Assembly (NCBI GenBank): GCA_003857395.1
Contig: RPRC01000115.1
Span: forward strand, 1 to 27,129
From: Geobacter sp.
Lineage (GTDB): Bacteria; Desulfobacterota; Desulfuromonadia; Geobacterales; Geobacteraceae
Length of the DNA: 27,129 bases
Direction: 5' to 3'
Shown here: positions 14,771-23,667 of the stretch, piece by piece
How the letters are laid out: the number at the start of each line of letters is the position of its first letter
Numbering within the stretch: the stretch's first letter is position 1
Notes under the pieces: generated by a model
Databases searched by the model: none
Told to the model about the DNA's origin: nothing
The model's input: the letters and a program-made list of their open reading frames with translations, nothing else
Translations under genes and position numbers: made by a program

Positions 14771-15089
14771 GGGGATAGCACTATTTTGCTATTTCCGGAT
14801 GAAAACTAGTTAACAAGCTACACAGGCACCTGAGGCACCTGAATCGACTCCTCCCATCTGATTTGGAACAGATACTTATCGCGCGTCACGATTCGCTACC
14901 TTATGTAATTTCCAACCTTTCTCTTTGTCAAAAGGGCAATCCTTGCTATACTTAGTTTTCGTTTCGGAAGGGATACGCCGCGTAGCACCGGAGCCAGAGA
15001 GCTTGCGTAGCAAAGCCGGCTGAAAATGATTGCCGGAGATTTTAGTGCACAAATTCTGAAAATCGGTGATTGATATCGTATGGTTTTTC
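14771..15089. other. Gap before the lipid-transport operon
   Basis: Beyond the structured element and the promoter annotated separately, this stretch holds a tandem GGCACCTGA repeat near 14823-14842 and an inverted repeat near 15009-15040 (GCCGGC/GCCGG). No gene is supported. A minus-strand open frame covering 14876-15130 has a random-looking product and overlaps both the promoter and the next gene. Confidence 0.4.
14925..14952 (+). promoter_or_regulatory. Candidate sigma70 promoter for the mla-type operon
   Basis: TTGTCA (14925-14930) and TATACT (14947-14952) are separated by 16 bases, five matches to each consensus hexamer. The predicted start near 14960 leaves a leader of about 130 bases before the first lipoprotein gene. 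This is the best promoter match in the window. Confidence 0.6.
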
Positions 15090-15683
15090 ATGAGAAATGA
15101 AAGCAAGCCAAAATCTGCCCGTCGAATCATTCCCTTGATTCATGCCGTAACACTTCTCGCATTTATTCTTGCGTTTGCCTTCGGGTGCCGGCCTGACGAA
15201 CCCTCCCTAAGCCCCGCGACCCTCTCGCTCAAGACACGAATTCAGACCAACCTTGATCTTTTCATTCCTGAACTCGCTGAAAATATCCACAAGAAAAGAC
15301 GTAAGAAAATAACATCAATTCTCGATAGTTTCTATGCGCAACTGAATGGACCGGGTGCCAGTTGCCCCTTCTCCCTGGCGCTCTTGGACAACCATGGGGT
15401 GAACATCACGAACAGAACACAAGAATCATTCTCCGGCAGCCAGAACTACGGCAACTATCAAGTCGTATCAAACGTCCTTCAGAAAAAAAGAACTTTTACA
15501 TCAAGCCTTTATCTCCAAAGTGGAGGAAAAGTATATATTATCTGTGTCCCCCTTATTGGCAGTGAAAAACTTCTGGGAGTGATCGTTATTGGTATTGATT
15601 CCGTGTTTTTGCGTCAATCCGGAATCACCGAATCGCAGTTCATGTCCATGGACTTTAACAGTCAAGCTACCAGCACGCCATGA
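15090..15683 (+). CDS. Cache/PAS-like sensor lipoprotein at the head of the Mla operon
   Basis: From this ATG the protein has 197 residues. It has a basic N-terminus, a hydrophobic stretch and a probable lipobox ending at Cys33 (AFAFGC, a slightly weak match). The rest resembles a single Cache-type extracytoplasmic domain: a long helix (about 48-85) followed by strands in FSLALLDNHGVNI, YQVVSNVLQKK and KVYIICVPLIGSEKLLGVIVIGID. Such domains bind small ligands in sensors. The protein has no signalling output domain. An upstream GTG at 15066 is in frame but would extend the signal peptide with a hydrophobic lead, so I prefer 15090. Its stop overlaps the STAS-MlaE start (15680), so it is part of the lipid-transport operon. 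Its role there is unknown to me. Confidence 0.8.
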   Translation: MRNESKPKSARRIIPLIHAVTLLAFILAFAFGCRPDEPSLSPATLSLKTRIQTNLDLFIPELAENIHKKRRKKITSILDSFYAQLNGPGASCPFSLALLDNHGVNITNRTQESFSGSQNYGNYQVVSNVLQKKRTFTSSLYLQSGGKVYIICVPLIGSEKLLGVIVIGIDSVFLRQSGITESQFMSMDFNSQATSTP

Positions 15684-16825
15684 ATAGACACCAGGAAATA
15701 AACCATGACTTTTCCATAACACCTACCGGAGCAGCGGGAAGTGCTTTACATCTCAGCCTGTCAGGTCAGATGTCTTTCCAGACCATGACGGCCATTCAGT
15801 CAGAAATCAGATCGATCTTCGAAAAACTGAAGCCTTCCGCTTTAACCATTGACTTGGGACGAATTGACTACCTCGACAGCGCGGGAGCTCTGGCCCTACT
15901 GGAGATGGAACACTACTCGGCACTGGCTTCTATCCCTTGCTCCTATGAAAACATGAGCGAAGAAATTCGGGGAATTCTCGGGTTAATTGACCGTTTGGCT
16001 ATGAAGGCCCCCCTTCCCCCGGAAAAGGCAGCAGATACTCTCCTAGAACAAGTCGGTGAAGCGAGTTTAACGGTTTCAAGAGATTTCGTCAGCCTGCTGA
16101 CCTTTCTCGGAGACCTGCTGGTAGCACTCTTCCAATCATTTTTCAACCCCCGCTCTGTTCGCTGGGGAGATTTCTATTTCTATGTAAAACGGGCCGGACA
16201 GGACGGACTGCCCATCGTTGCCCTCCTTAGTTTCCTCCTCGGCATGATCATCGCTTTCATGTCATCTCTCCAGCTCAAACAATTCGGCGCAAATCTGTAT
16301 GTCGCCTCTCTCGTGGGTTTTGGCATGGTCAGGGAACTAGGCCCCATCATCACAGCAATTATTTTTGCGGGACGCTCCGGGTCTGCCTTTGCGGCCGAAA
16401 TAGGCACCATGATGGTTAACGAGGAAGTTGACGCTCTGGTTACCATGGGCTTCAATCCGACCCGTTTTCTTGCCCTTCCCAAAGTTCTTGCTGCCATGCT
16501 GGTAATGCCGCTCCTGACTCTCTACGCAGATCTGTTCGGTATCCTCGGGGGGATGACGGTCGGAGTTCTCGGATTCGACCTGACTGTTTTTACCTATGTT
16601 ACCCAGACCATTAAGAGCATCAGTATCTTTGATATTGTCTCCAGCCTCTTCAAAACAGTGGTCTTTGCCATACTCATCGCAGGAATCGGCTGCCAAAGAG
16701 GCTTCTGCGTCCGGGGAGGAGCAGAAGCCGTGGGCAAATACACCACATCAGCAGTGGTCGCGGCACTTTTTCTCATAATCGTCGCAGACTCTCTCTTTGC
16801 GATCATATTCTATTACATCCGCTAG
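15680..16825 (+). CDS. mlaE: STAS-MlaE fusion, permease of Mla-type phospholipid transporter
   Basis: The 381-residue protein fuses a STAS domain (about 18-105, with LTIDLGRIDYLDSAGALALLEME) to an MlaE permease (about 135-380). The permease has several membrane helices and the conserved MVRELGPIITAIIFAGRSGSAFAAEIGTMMVNEEVDAL loop, which contacts the ATPase. In E. coli the STAS partner MlaB is a separate protein, so the fusion supplies both parts. The Mla system moves phospholipids between the inner and outer membranes. The STAS motif reads DSAG where phosphorylatable members have DSSG or DSTG, so the usual phosphorylation site is absent. The gene overlaps the Cache lipoprotein and precedes mlaF by 291 bases. 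Confidence 0.93.
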   Translation: MNRHQEINHDFSITPTGAAGSALHLSLSGQMSFQTMTAIQSEIRSIFEKLKPSALTIDLGRIDYLDSAGALALLEMEHYSALASIPCSYENMSEEIRGILGLIDRLAMKAPLPPEKAADTLLEQVGEASLTVSRDFVSLLTFLGDLLVALFQSFFNPRSVRWGDFYFYVKRAGQDGLPIVALLSFLLGMIIAFMSSLQLKQFGANLYVASLVGFGMVRELGPIITAIIFAGRSGSAFAAEIGTMMVNEEVDALVTMGFNPTRFLALPKVLAAMLVMPLLTLYADLFGILGGMTVGVLGFDLTVFTYVTQTIKSISIFDIVSSLFKTVVFAILIAGIGCQRGFCVRGGAEAVGKYTTSAVVAALFLIIVADSLFAIIFYYIR

Positions 16826-17116
16826 GAGCCAGCCGGACTTAGGGAATCGACGCGAAATTCGGCTGGGCGAGGACAGATTTTGTCGATTTTGCAGGGTAAC
16901 AGTTGTTCTATTGCCCAAAAAACAGCGAAATATGGACTGTCCAGAGGGATTTGCAGCAGATTTACCCTTAGTCCGACAGGCTCCTGCAGACCGTCTGGTC
17001 CTATGTGTGTCCTGCTTCACGATGTGAACGGAAAATGAACTGATTGCTCCCTTATCCACCGGACACTGTAGACCAGGAATCGCCACAGCCGAAACTCTGC
17101 ACCGAAAGGCAAACTT
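16826..17116. other. Unusual gap inside the mla operon
   Basis: The 291 bases between mlaE and mlaF contain no supported gene, although the two subunits are normally closely linked. An inverted repeat CAGCCG/CGGCTG (16830-16835 and 16860-16865) follows the mlaE stop after about five bases and has no T run, so it is not a clear terminator. Open frames on both strands here look random. The gap may hold a leader, a processing site or a lost gene. Confidence 0.45.
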
Positions 17117-17899
17117 GTGACCACACCGAAGAATACACCGATTATTGTTGTTGAAAACCTTACTGCACAGTATGGGGAAAACATCATTTTCCGTGACGTA
17201 AACTTCCAGGTCATGAAGGGTGAAATTCTGGTAATTCTCGGGGGAAGCGGCTGCGGCAAATCAACCCTTTTGAAACACATGTTCGGCTTGTTTAAACCGA
17301 CAGCCGGTCGGGTACTCATCAACGGAATCGACGTAGCCACAGATGACGAAACCGCCCTGAAAACAATCCGGAAAGATATCGGCGTACTCTTCCAGTCAGG
17401 CGCCCTTTTCGGGTCCATGACACTGGCAGAGAATGTTTCGCTGCCCTTGGAAGAGTACACCGACCTTAGCAGAAAAGACATTGACAGGATCGTACGCATG
17501 AAATTAAGTATGGTCAACCTGACCGGGTTCGAGAACCACCTCCCATCAGAACTTTCGGGAGGAATGAAAAAAAGGGCCGGCCTGGCTCGCGCCATGGCTC
17601 TCGACCCAACCGTCCTTTTTTTTGATGAGCCTTCCGCAGGTCTCGACCCGGTTACTTCAGCCGAACTGGACATTCTTATGAAGCAGATCAATTCAGGACT
17701 CGGAACTACCATGGTTGTTGTAACCCACGAACTGGATTCACTTTTTTCTATTGCCCACCGTATCGTTATGCTTGATAAAGAAGCAAAAGGAATAATCGCC
17801 GTAGGCGACCCTCGGGAATTGAAGGAATCTTCATCTGACCCGCGAGTCACTAATTTCTTCAACAGAATTCCGGCCGGGGGCAATCCCAGAGGAGCATAA
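17117..17899 (+). CDS. mlaF: MlaF, ATPase of Mla-type phospholipid transporter
   Basis: The 260-residue protein is an ABC ATPase with Walker A GGSGCGKST (42-50), Q-loop in GVLFQSGALFGSMT, signature LSGGMKKRAGLARAMA, Walker B VLFFDEPSAGLDP and the switch histidine in VVVTHEL. The LFQSGALFGSMTLAENV and ELSGGMKKR segments are characteristic of the MlaF/Ttg2A branch. It powers phospholipid movement through MlaE. The start is a GTG at 17117 with AAAGGC upstream; the homologous region begins a few residues later, so the exact start is not certain. mlaD follows five bases after the stop. Confidence 0.95.
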   Translation: MTTPKNTPIIVVENLTAQYGENIIFRDVNFQVMKGEILVILGGSGCGKSTLLKHMFGLFKPTAGRVLINGIDVATDDETALKTIRKDIGVLFQSGALFGSMTLAENVSLPLEEYTDLSRKDIDRIVRMKLSMVNLTGFENHLPSELSGGMKKRAGLARAMALDPTVLFFDEPSAGLDPVTSAELDILMKQINSGLGTTMVVVTHELDSLFSIAHRIVMLDKEAKGIIAVGDPRELKESSSDPRVTNFFNRIPAGGNPRGA

Positions 17900-17904
17900 T
17901 TACG

Positions 17905-18831
17905 ATGCCAGGAAAAACCTCGAAGTTTTTTATCGGACTCTTTGTGATGGGCGGCATTATCATCGGCGCAGGAATCATTGTCTGGATCGGCGCATCGAAA
18001 TATTTTCAAAAAGGCGCCACTTACGTAACTTTTTTCGATGAATCAGTCCAAGGATTACAGATGGATTCCAGCGTCAAGTACCGAGGTGTGGATGTGGGAA
18101 GGGTGGAAAGGATCCGGGTTGCCCCCGACTACAAGCTCGTGGAAGTGGTAATGAAGGTCGAACTGGAGGGAGACCTGCAGCAGAACACGGTAGCTCAGCT
18201 CAAAACAGCCGGTATCACTGGAATAGTTTTTATTGAACTGGACCGAAAAAAACCAGGAGACCCCGACTTCGCCCCTGACATCAACTTCGCTGCGGAATAT
18301 CCCATTATTCCATCGCGACCTTCGGAACTGCGTCAGCTCCTTTCCGGAGTCGACGAGGTTCTTCAGAACATCAGGAAAATCGATTTTGAAGGCCTCTTCG
18401 ATCAGTTCAAATCGGTCGGCAAGGCTACGGAAAACCTTCTCGCGGGCAAGAAAATGAACAACATCATGATAAACCTCGAATCCACCTCGGCAAGCATGGA
18501 AAGAACCGTTGCCAAAATAGACCAGACAGTAACGGAAGGCACGTTAGATGATATCCTGACAGAAGCAAGAAACTCTTTGGTGGAAACAAAAAATCTTATC
18601 TCAGGGGTCAGGAAAGAGGTCGAGTCTCTTAAGCTTGCGGACACCGCAAATAAAGCCAACCAACTTGTGGAAGGAATTGACCGTAGAAGCCGAGCAATCA
18701 CCATGGAACTCAGGGTGACCAGTGAAAATCTTCAGCAGGCATCAGAGACTCTGCAGACGCTCCTCGACAGAGTCAACAAAACGCCGTCAGACCTGATCTT
18801 CAGTTCTCCGCCCGCCGTACGGCGGCAGTAA
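17905..18831 (+). CDS. mlaD: MlaD, MCE-domain substrate-binding protein
   Basis: The 308-residue protein has one N-terminal membrane anchor (about 7-28) and an MCE domain at about 38-117. The domain has the VKYRGVDVGRVERI and LKTAGITGIVFIEL segments that mark the family. The C-terminal 180 residues are mostly helical with heptad-like stretches (NIMINLESTSASMERTVAKI, RVTSENLQQASETLQTLLDRV). MCE proteins form hexameric rings that pass phospholipids between the inner membrane and a periplasmic carrier; the long coiled-coil tail suggests a longer tunnel as in some YebT/PqiB relatives, which is inference. It begins five bases after mlaF and is followed 23 bases later by an auxiliary lipoprotein gene, so all belong to one operon. 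Confidence 0.94.
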   Translation: MPGKTSKFFIGLFVMGGIIIGAGIIVWIGASKYFQKGATYVTFFDESVQGLQMDSSVKYRGVDVGRVERIRVAPDYKLVEVVMKVELEGDLQQNTVAQLKTAGITGIVFIELDRKKPGDPDFAPDINFAAEYPIIPSRPSELRQLLSGVDEVLQNIRKIDFEGLFDQFKSVGKATENLLAGKKMNNIMINLESTSASMERTVAKIDQTVTEGTLDDILTEARNSLVETKNLISGVRKEVESLKLADTANKANQLVEGIDRRSRAITMELRVTSENLQQASETLQTLLDRVNKTPSDLIFSSPPAVRRQ

Positions 18832-18854
18832 AAAGCACGATGAGGTAAAAAAAC

Positions 18855-19526
18855 ATGACCCGAAACCCGATTAGTGAAATACGAATGAGAGAGAAGAAAC
18901 TATTTAATCTGCTTCCCTTCATAGTTATTCTTATCATGTCCGTTTCTCTCGGCACCGGATGCATCAAGAGAAACGCCCCTTCTACCATTGTTAAAAGGTA
19001 CACCTTCGAATATCCATCACCGGAATTCACGGGGGTTGCCCACTCTGATCAAACGATAAAAATTGAACGTTTTTCAGTTGCAAAGGCCTTCAACTCCCAA
19101 TCCATGGTTTTCCGGCCCGAGCCATACCAGCTGGACACTTATGCCAGCGACCGATGGATGACCAACCCGGGAGACATGGTAAGCGATTACCTGCTGCGCG
19201 ACCTTCGAAATTCAGGTTTGTTTAAGGCGGCTTATTCCTACCGTGATCTTGAGGATGCCCGTTATGTCCTTGAAGGCAGCGTTGACGAATTCCTGGAAGT
19301 CGATAATGAGGGCACACGCACTGCAATTATTACACTGTCGCTAACCCTGTTGGATTTTTCACGCTCGGGATCAGTGGACAGACTGCTGTTTCAGAAAAGA
19401 TACCAGGCATCGGAACCTTTCACAGAAAGAACTCCGACTGGGCTGGCAAATGCCATGAGTACCGGGATGGGGAAACTTTCCGCAATGATCATCCGCGACA
19501 TCCTTCAGTCTGTGCAGACACCATAA
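18855..19526 (+). CDS. ABC-type transport auxiliary lipoprotein (ABC_trans_aux/PqiC-like)
   Basis: The 223-residue protein has a lipoprotein signal with the lipobox SLGTGC (Cys36). The mature part matches the ABC_trans_aux group, with IKIERFSVAKAFNSQSMVFR, a YQLDTYASDRWMTNPGDMVSDYLLRDL segment and the repeated strand pattern before ARYVLEGSVDEFLEV. Such lipoproteins (for example PqiC) sit at the outer membrane and partner MCE transporters. The ATG follows GAGG at nine bases; a second ATG ten codons on is less well placed. It is the last gene of the operon. The convergent histidine kinase ends 44 bases beyond, with no clear terminator in the gap. Confidence 0.88.
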   Translation: MTRNPISEIRMREKKLFNLLPFIVILIMSVSLGTGCIKRNAPSTIVKRYTFEYPSPEFTGVAHSDQTIKIERFSVAKAFNSQSMVFRPEPYQLDTYASDRWMTNPGDMVSDYLLRDLRNSGLFKAAYSYRDLEDARYVLEGSVDEFLEVDNEGTRTAIITLSLTLLDFSRSGSVDRLLFQKRYQASEPFTERTPTGLANAMSTGMGKLSAMIIRDILQSVQTP

Positions 19527-19570
19527 TCCGGCAGATATACCACGCAAATTTGTTCGTTCACAAGCCTTCC

Positions 19571-21877
19571 TTATTTATCAAGAACCTCCCTGACCTTGCG
19601 AAGTAATTCTCTCGGGGCAATCGGCTTGGTGAAAAAATTGACATCATCCGGCAGGATGTTTTTGTTCACGAGCAGATCAAGAGGATAGCCGCTATTAAAC
19701 AACACCTTAATCCCTGGCGAAAGTTTGCCTATGGCATCCGCCACCTCGCGGCCCCCCTTGTTGGGCATGAGTACATCAAGAATCAAGAGATCAATGCGAC
19801 CTTCAGCTTCAGAATGTTTTTTTAACACGTCATCTCCATCCTCTGCGGCGATAACCGTATAGCCATATCCACTGAGCAGTTTCGCGGTAATTTCCCGAAC
19901 CGGAGAATCATCCTCGGCAATAAGCACTGTCTCGAGACCTCCCTGAGGTTCAAGGTAGTGCAGTATTTCAGGCCTTTGCTCCACGCTCTCTATGATCTGC
20001 AAGTAAATTCTAAAGGTTGTCCCGGTACCGAGTTTGCTATAGGCAAGGATATACCCGTTGTGCTCCTTGATAATGCCGTAGACGATTGAAAGTCCCAGCC
20101 CGGTCCCTTTACCGGCTTCCTTGGTGGTAAAGAAAGGCTCGAAGATCTTTTTAGCCGTTTCCTCACTCATCCCCACACCAGTATCGGTTACCATAATGCA
20201 AGCGTATTTCCCTGGCTCTCCATATCCGTGAGCCTTGATGAAACCCTCCTCCAGCTCTATTATTTCCGAAGAAATTGATAGTATTCCCCCGTCCGGCATT
20301 GCATCGCGGGCATTGGTAGCCAGATTCATCAAAACCTGTTCAATTTGCGAACTATCGGCATAGATAAAAACCTGTTCATCTAAAAGGTCCGTTCGGATCA
20401 CAATCTGTTCCCCGATAATCCTCTCCAGGAATGAGCGAAATCCGTTAATTATGTCATTGAGCTTGACCGGATGCATATTGAGAGCTTTCTTCCTGCTGAA
20501 GGTAAGGAGGCCTTGGGTCAGTTCCGCCGCTCGGTCCGCCGTGACGAGTATCTGTTCCATAAAGTGCCGTGAAGAATCATCTTCAGGGAGTTTCATCAGA
20601 ACAAGGTTGCTGTAGCCAATGATTGCTGTGACCACATTGTTGAAATCGTGAGCGATTCCCCCGGCAAGTTGCCCCACTGCCTCCATCTTCTGTGAATGAA
20701 TCAACTGTTGCTCCAGCTTCTTCATCTCGGTAATATCACGACCGATCTCGATAACATTCACGATAGCGCCATTCTCGTCCTTGACCGGTACCGCACGAAT
20801 TTCCCAGACCCGGTCAGTAATCGGAATAATTCCCTTTGCCGGCATACCGGTATCGAAACATTCCAGCACCGGGCATCCCGTGTGGGGAGCCGATATCTGG
20901 TGCAGCAGCTTGAAACAATGCCGCTCTTCCAAATCCTCAGCGTCTTCGGTAAAATGCGACGTGGCGGACCTGTTCGCCCAGACTATCTCCAGGCTTGGCG
21001 ATTGCAGAAGGATGGGATCTGGTATCGCATCCAACAGGGCATTAAATTCCTGGGAAAGACTTTTGTATTTTTTTTCACTTTCACGCAACTCCACCTCAAT
21101 GCGTTTTTTTTCGGTGATATCGCGCAGGATTGCCATGAGATGAAGCCTTCCATCAATCTCGATCGGGCTCAATCCAATATCCACATCGAAAACGGATCCG
21201 TCCAATCTCTGGAAACGCCATTCGAAGTTCTGAGGAGTACCCGCCAGTGCCTGCAGTGATCTTTCCGGGATCAAGTCCTGCACCCCTAATCCATTGGCCG
21301 GCACTTCCGGATAAAAGTCAGAGAGGGAGCGATGGAGAAGATCGTTCCTGACTACCCCGAACATTTTTTCCGCCATCGGATTACTGTCGATAAAAACACC
21401 TTCATGCAAGATAAAGATGGCATCATGGGCATGCTCGAAAACGGCGCGCATCTTTCGCTCAGAGGCAGCTGATTGCTCCTCTGCAAGCACTCTCTCATTC
21501 CGCGCCTTACTGTTCGCCATGACAACGCCGATTGCCGGGACAAGGCGTCTAAGATTGTCCTTGAGCACATAATCGTCAGCACCAGCTTTCATGCAATCAA
21601 CGGCGATCTCTTCATTCAAGGCTCCGGTAACAATAATCAGGGGTAGTAACGGCGAGTGCTCGCGTGCCAGGGCAAGGGCCTGCATCCCGTTGAAACTCGG
21701 GAGATTAAAGTCAGAAATGATGAGGTCGGGAGCAAACTCTTCCAATGCGACAAGAAAACCCTCGCGGGTATCGACACGAGTTGATATAAAATCGAAGCCA
21801 CCCTTGCGAATTTCATATTCAAGGAGTTCCGCGTCGGAAGGCATATCCTCGTTTATCAGAATGCGTAATTTTTTCAA
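19571..21877 (-). CDS. Hybrid sensor histidine kinase, REC-PAS-PAS-HisKA-HATPase-REC
   Basis: The 768-residue protein has no membrane segment and is probably cytoplasmic. Residues 1-120 form a receiver with acidic pair Glu10/Asp11, phosphoacceptor Asp56 and Lys106. Two PAS domains follow (about 143-260 and 275-385), both ending in an RDITE segment. The second has Cys321, His326, Cys335 and Cys340, an unusual set that could bind a metal or disulfide. HisKA has the phosphoacceptor His410 (GGIAHDFNN). HATPase shows [20 protein letters not shown] and [19 protein letters not shown] second receiver (about 648-765) has an EDD acidic cluster, DVLMPNKGG and FFTKP. It is a phosphorelay protein without a DNA-binding output. 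It is divergent from a damaged paralogue (22456-23657) with a very similar receiver. Confidence 0.95.
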   Translation of the reverse strand: MKKLRILINEDMPSDAELLEYEIRKGGFDFISTRVDTREGFLVALEEFAPDLIISDFNLPSFNGMQALALAREHSPLLPLIIVTGALNEEIAVDCMKAGADDYVLKDNLRRLVPAIGVVMANSKARNERVLAEEQSAASERKMRAVFEHAHDAIFILHEGVFIDSNPMAEKMFGVVRNDLLHRSLSDFYPEVPANGLGVQDLIPERSLQALAGTPQNFEWRFQRLDGSVFDVDIGLSPIEIDGRLHLMAILRDITEKKRIEVELRESEKKYKSLSQEFNALLDAIPDPILLQSPSLEIVWANRSATSHFTEDAEDLEERHCFKLLHQISAPHTGCPVLECFDTGMPAKGIIPITDRVWEIRAVPVKDENGAIVNVIEIGRDITEMKKLEQQLIHSQKMEAVGQLAGGIAHDFNNVVTAIIGYSNLVLMKLPEDDSSRHFMEQILVTADRAAELTQGLLTFSRKKALNMHPVKLNDIINGFRSFLERIIGEQIVIRTDLLDEQVFIYADSSQIEQVLMNLATNARDAMPDGGILSISSEIIELEEGFIKAHGYGEPGKYACIMVTDTGVGMSEETAKKIFEPFFTTKEAGKGTGLGLSIVYGIIKEHNGYILAYSKLGTGTTFRIYLQIIESVEQRPEILHYLEPQGGLETVLIAEDDSPVREITAKLLSGYGYTVIAAEDGDDVLKKHSEAEGRIDLLILDVLMPNKGGREVADAIGKLSPGIKVLFNSGYPLDLLVNKNILPDDVNFFTKPIAPRELLRKVREVLDK

Positions 21878-22455
21878 GATTCAGCTCCTTTATCAGTCAT
21901 GAATAACTACAGGTGCGGCAGATCGTTCATATACAGGTAACCGTTATGAGTCTCATCGGATAAGACACTGTTAACATATTTGGGAATACACCTCCAGATC
22001 CTTCCAATACCTGCTGGAGTCCCTGAGCAGCTTGCTACTATCAATGTGTATGCACATCTGGCCAAATGCTCAATTCGATCGGCCAGGGTCTGGTAGCGGC
22101 GAGTCTCCTCAGACATTCGCTTATAGAGAAATATTGGCTTTTTTCCCACTGGTTAAATTCCGCTGGCAATATATCTCGGCTCAGATGGCTAAAGATCTTC
22201 CCCTACGTACCGATATGCTTACAATAAGAAGCACATTCCATTCCGAGAAATGAAGAATTCGGAGACAAAGAAAACAAGAAACTTAAGCTTATCTAAATAG
22301 ATACAGACAAATTAATTTTAACCAAAGATATCATCTTTACAATGTACAGTGCCATTTAACTACCCAATTATTCGGAATAGCCACAGGTTTTCAGCTTGTG
22401 GCGCTACTGATGCTACTTCACGAGCCACAATGAATTTCTGCGTGAGAAAGACTCC
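21878..22455. other. Intergenic region between the histidine kinase and its damaged paralogue
   Basis: This 578-base gap separates divergent genes. A minus-strand open frame of 80 codons (21907-22149) contains RYQTLADRIEHLAR. That resembles the helical linker before a GGDEF domain but is not followed by one, so it may be a remnant; no ribosome binding site supports it. The remaining 22150-22455 is AT-rich, with no clear gene; promoters for both neighbours probably lie here, but I could not pick one with confidence. Confidence 0.4.
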
Positions 22456-23657
22456 ATGAAAAAAAGCCTGTACTATCCTCATGGTAGAAGACACACCTTC
22501 CGATGCGGTTCTTATTGAGCGCGAACTCAGCGGGTCTGGCATTGCATGCCAATTTTTACGCGTTCATACGCAATCGGGTCTTGTCGTTTTGCTGTCGGAA
22601 TTTTGTCCAGACGTGATTCTTTCCGACTTTTACTTTCTTTCGTTCAATGGTCTGGATGTACTCGCACTGGCACGTGAACACAGTCCGCAGACGCCCGTTA
22701 TCATGGTTTCCGCGGCCATTAATGCAGAGACTGCCGTTGAATGCATGAAAGCGGGAGCTTGGGATTATGTTCTCAAGGACCGGATCACGAGACTGAGACC
22801 GGCAATATCCGCCGCCTTGGAAAAGAAACACTTTATTGATGAAAAAAACCAGGCTCTGGAAGCACTCGAAAAATCAAGAAACTTCTACCTCAAGCTTTTC
22901 GAGACCTCACCTGCTCTTATCTGGCGCACGGACTCACAGGGGAATTTTGACTATTTCAATCAGAAGTGGCTTGATTTTACCGGGCATTCCTTCGATCAGG
23001 ATATTGAAGGTGGCTGGATGACAAACATCCACCAGAGGATAAAGAACAAATCCTCTCTGATCTGCGCTTAGCACACACCTCGGAAATTTCCTTCGAAAGC
23101 GAATTCAGACTGCGAAATCAAAACGGGGAGTATCGCCGGATCCAGACTTTCGGCAGACCTTTTTTTGATGAAAATGGCTTCTATGGCGACCATATTGGCT
23201 ACTGTTTCGACAAAACGGAACGCTTTGTGACATCAATGACTGCCTGGAAAGCACCCTGAAGATTGTCTGGAACGAGGTAAAATACAAAGCAACTCTTGTC
23301 CGCGACCTGAAAACACTTCCGTTGATTCGCTGTTATCCCCAGCAATTGAACCAAGTCTTCATGAATCTGCTGGTTAATGCCTCCCAGGCAATTGAGACCC
23401 AGGGAGAAATTCGGGTTCGAACCTGGCATGAAGAAGATTCAGTGTTCGCATCTGTCAGCGACACAGGTTGTGGAATCCCCGAAGGAGTTCTGACAAGGAT
23501 TTTCGAACCCTTTTTTACCACCAAGGACGTTGGCAAGGGAACCGGCCTCGGACTCAGCATCACCTACGATATTATCAAGAAACACAAGGGAGAAATATTC
23601 GTGGAAAGATGGCCAGGAGATGGCACAACCTTCACCATTCGCTTGCCAATACAGTAA
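22456..23657 (+). pseudogene. Degraded REC-PAS-histidine kinase lacking its HisKA region
   Basis: Read with frame corrections, this is a hybrid histidine kinase. The ATG at 22456 precedes MKKS, but the receiver (VEDTPSDAVLIERELS...) is in another frame from 22481, so a shift lies between. The receiver still has its Asp in LSDFYFLSFNG but has lost the conserved Pro after it. A PAS domain follows and breaks near 23030 (one C missing in CACCAGAGG); the next frame continues SDLRLAHTSEISFESEFRLRN to about 23220. There the frame shifts again to DINDCLESTLKIVWNEVKYKA and an intact-looking HATPase ([42 protein letters not shown]). The HisKA helix with the phosphoacceptor His is missing, an absence of about 100 or more residues. 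The gene cannot make a working kinase. Confidence 0.85.
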
Positions 23658-23667
23658 GGAATTAATT

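Noticed and set aside
14876..15130. Minus-strand open frame of 84 codons upstream of the Cache lipoprotein
   Set aside because: It overlaps the best promoter and the start of a real gene on the other strand, has no ribosome binding site, and has a random-looking composition.
16748..17086. Minus-strand open frame of 112 codons across the end of mlaE and the mlaE-mlaF gap
   Set aside because: It is partly antisense to mlaE and its Arg/Ser/Cys-rich product looks like a shadow.
23414..23423. GGTTCGAACC resembling a tRNA T-arm
   Set aside because: It lies within HATPase coding sequence of the damaged kinase, with no acceptor stem or anticodon arm around it.
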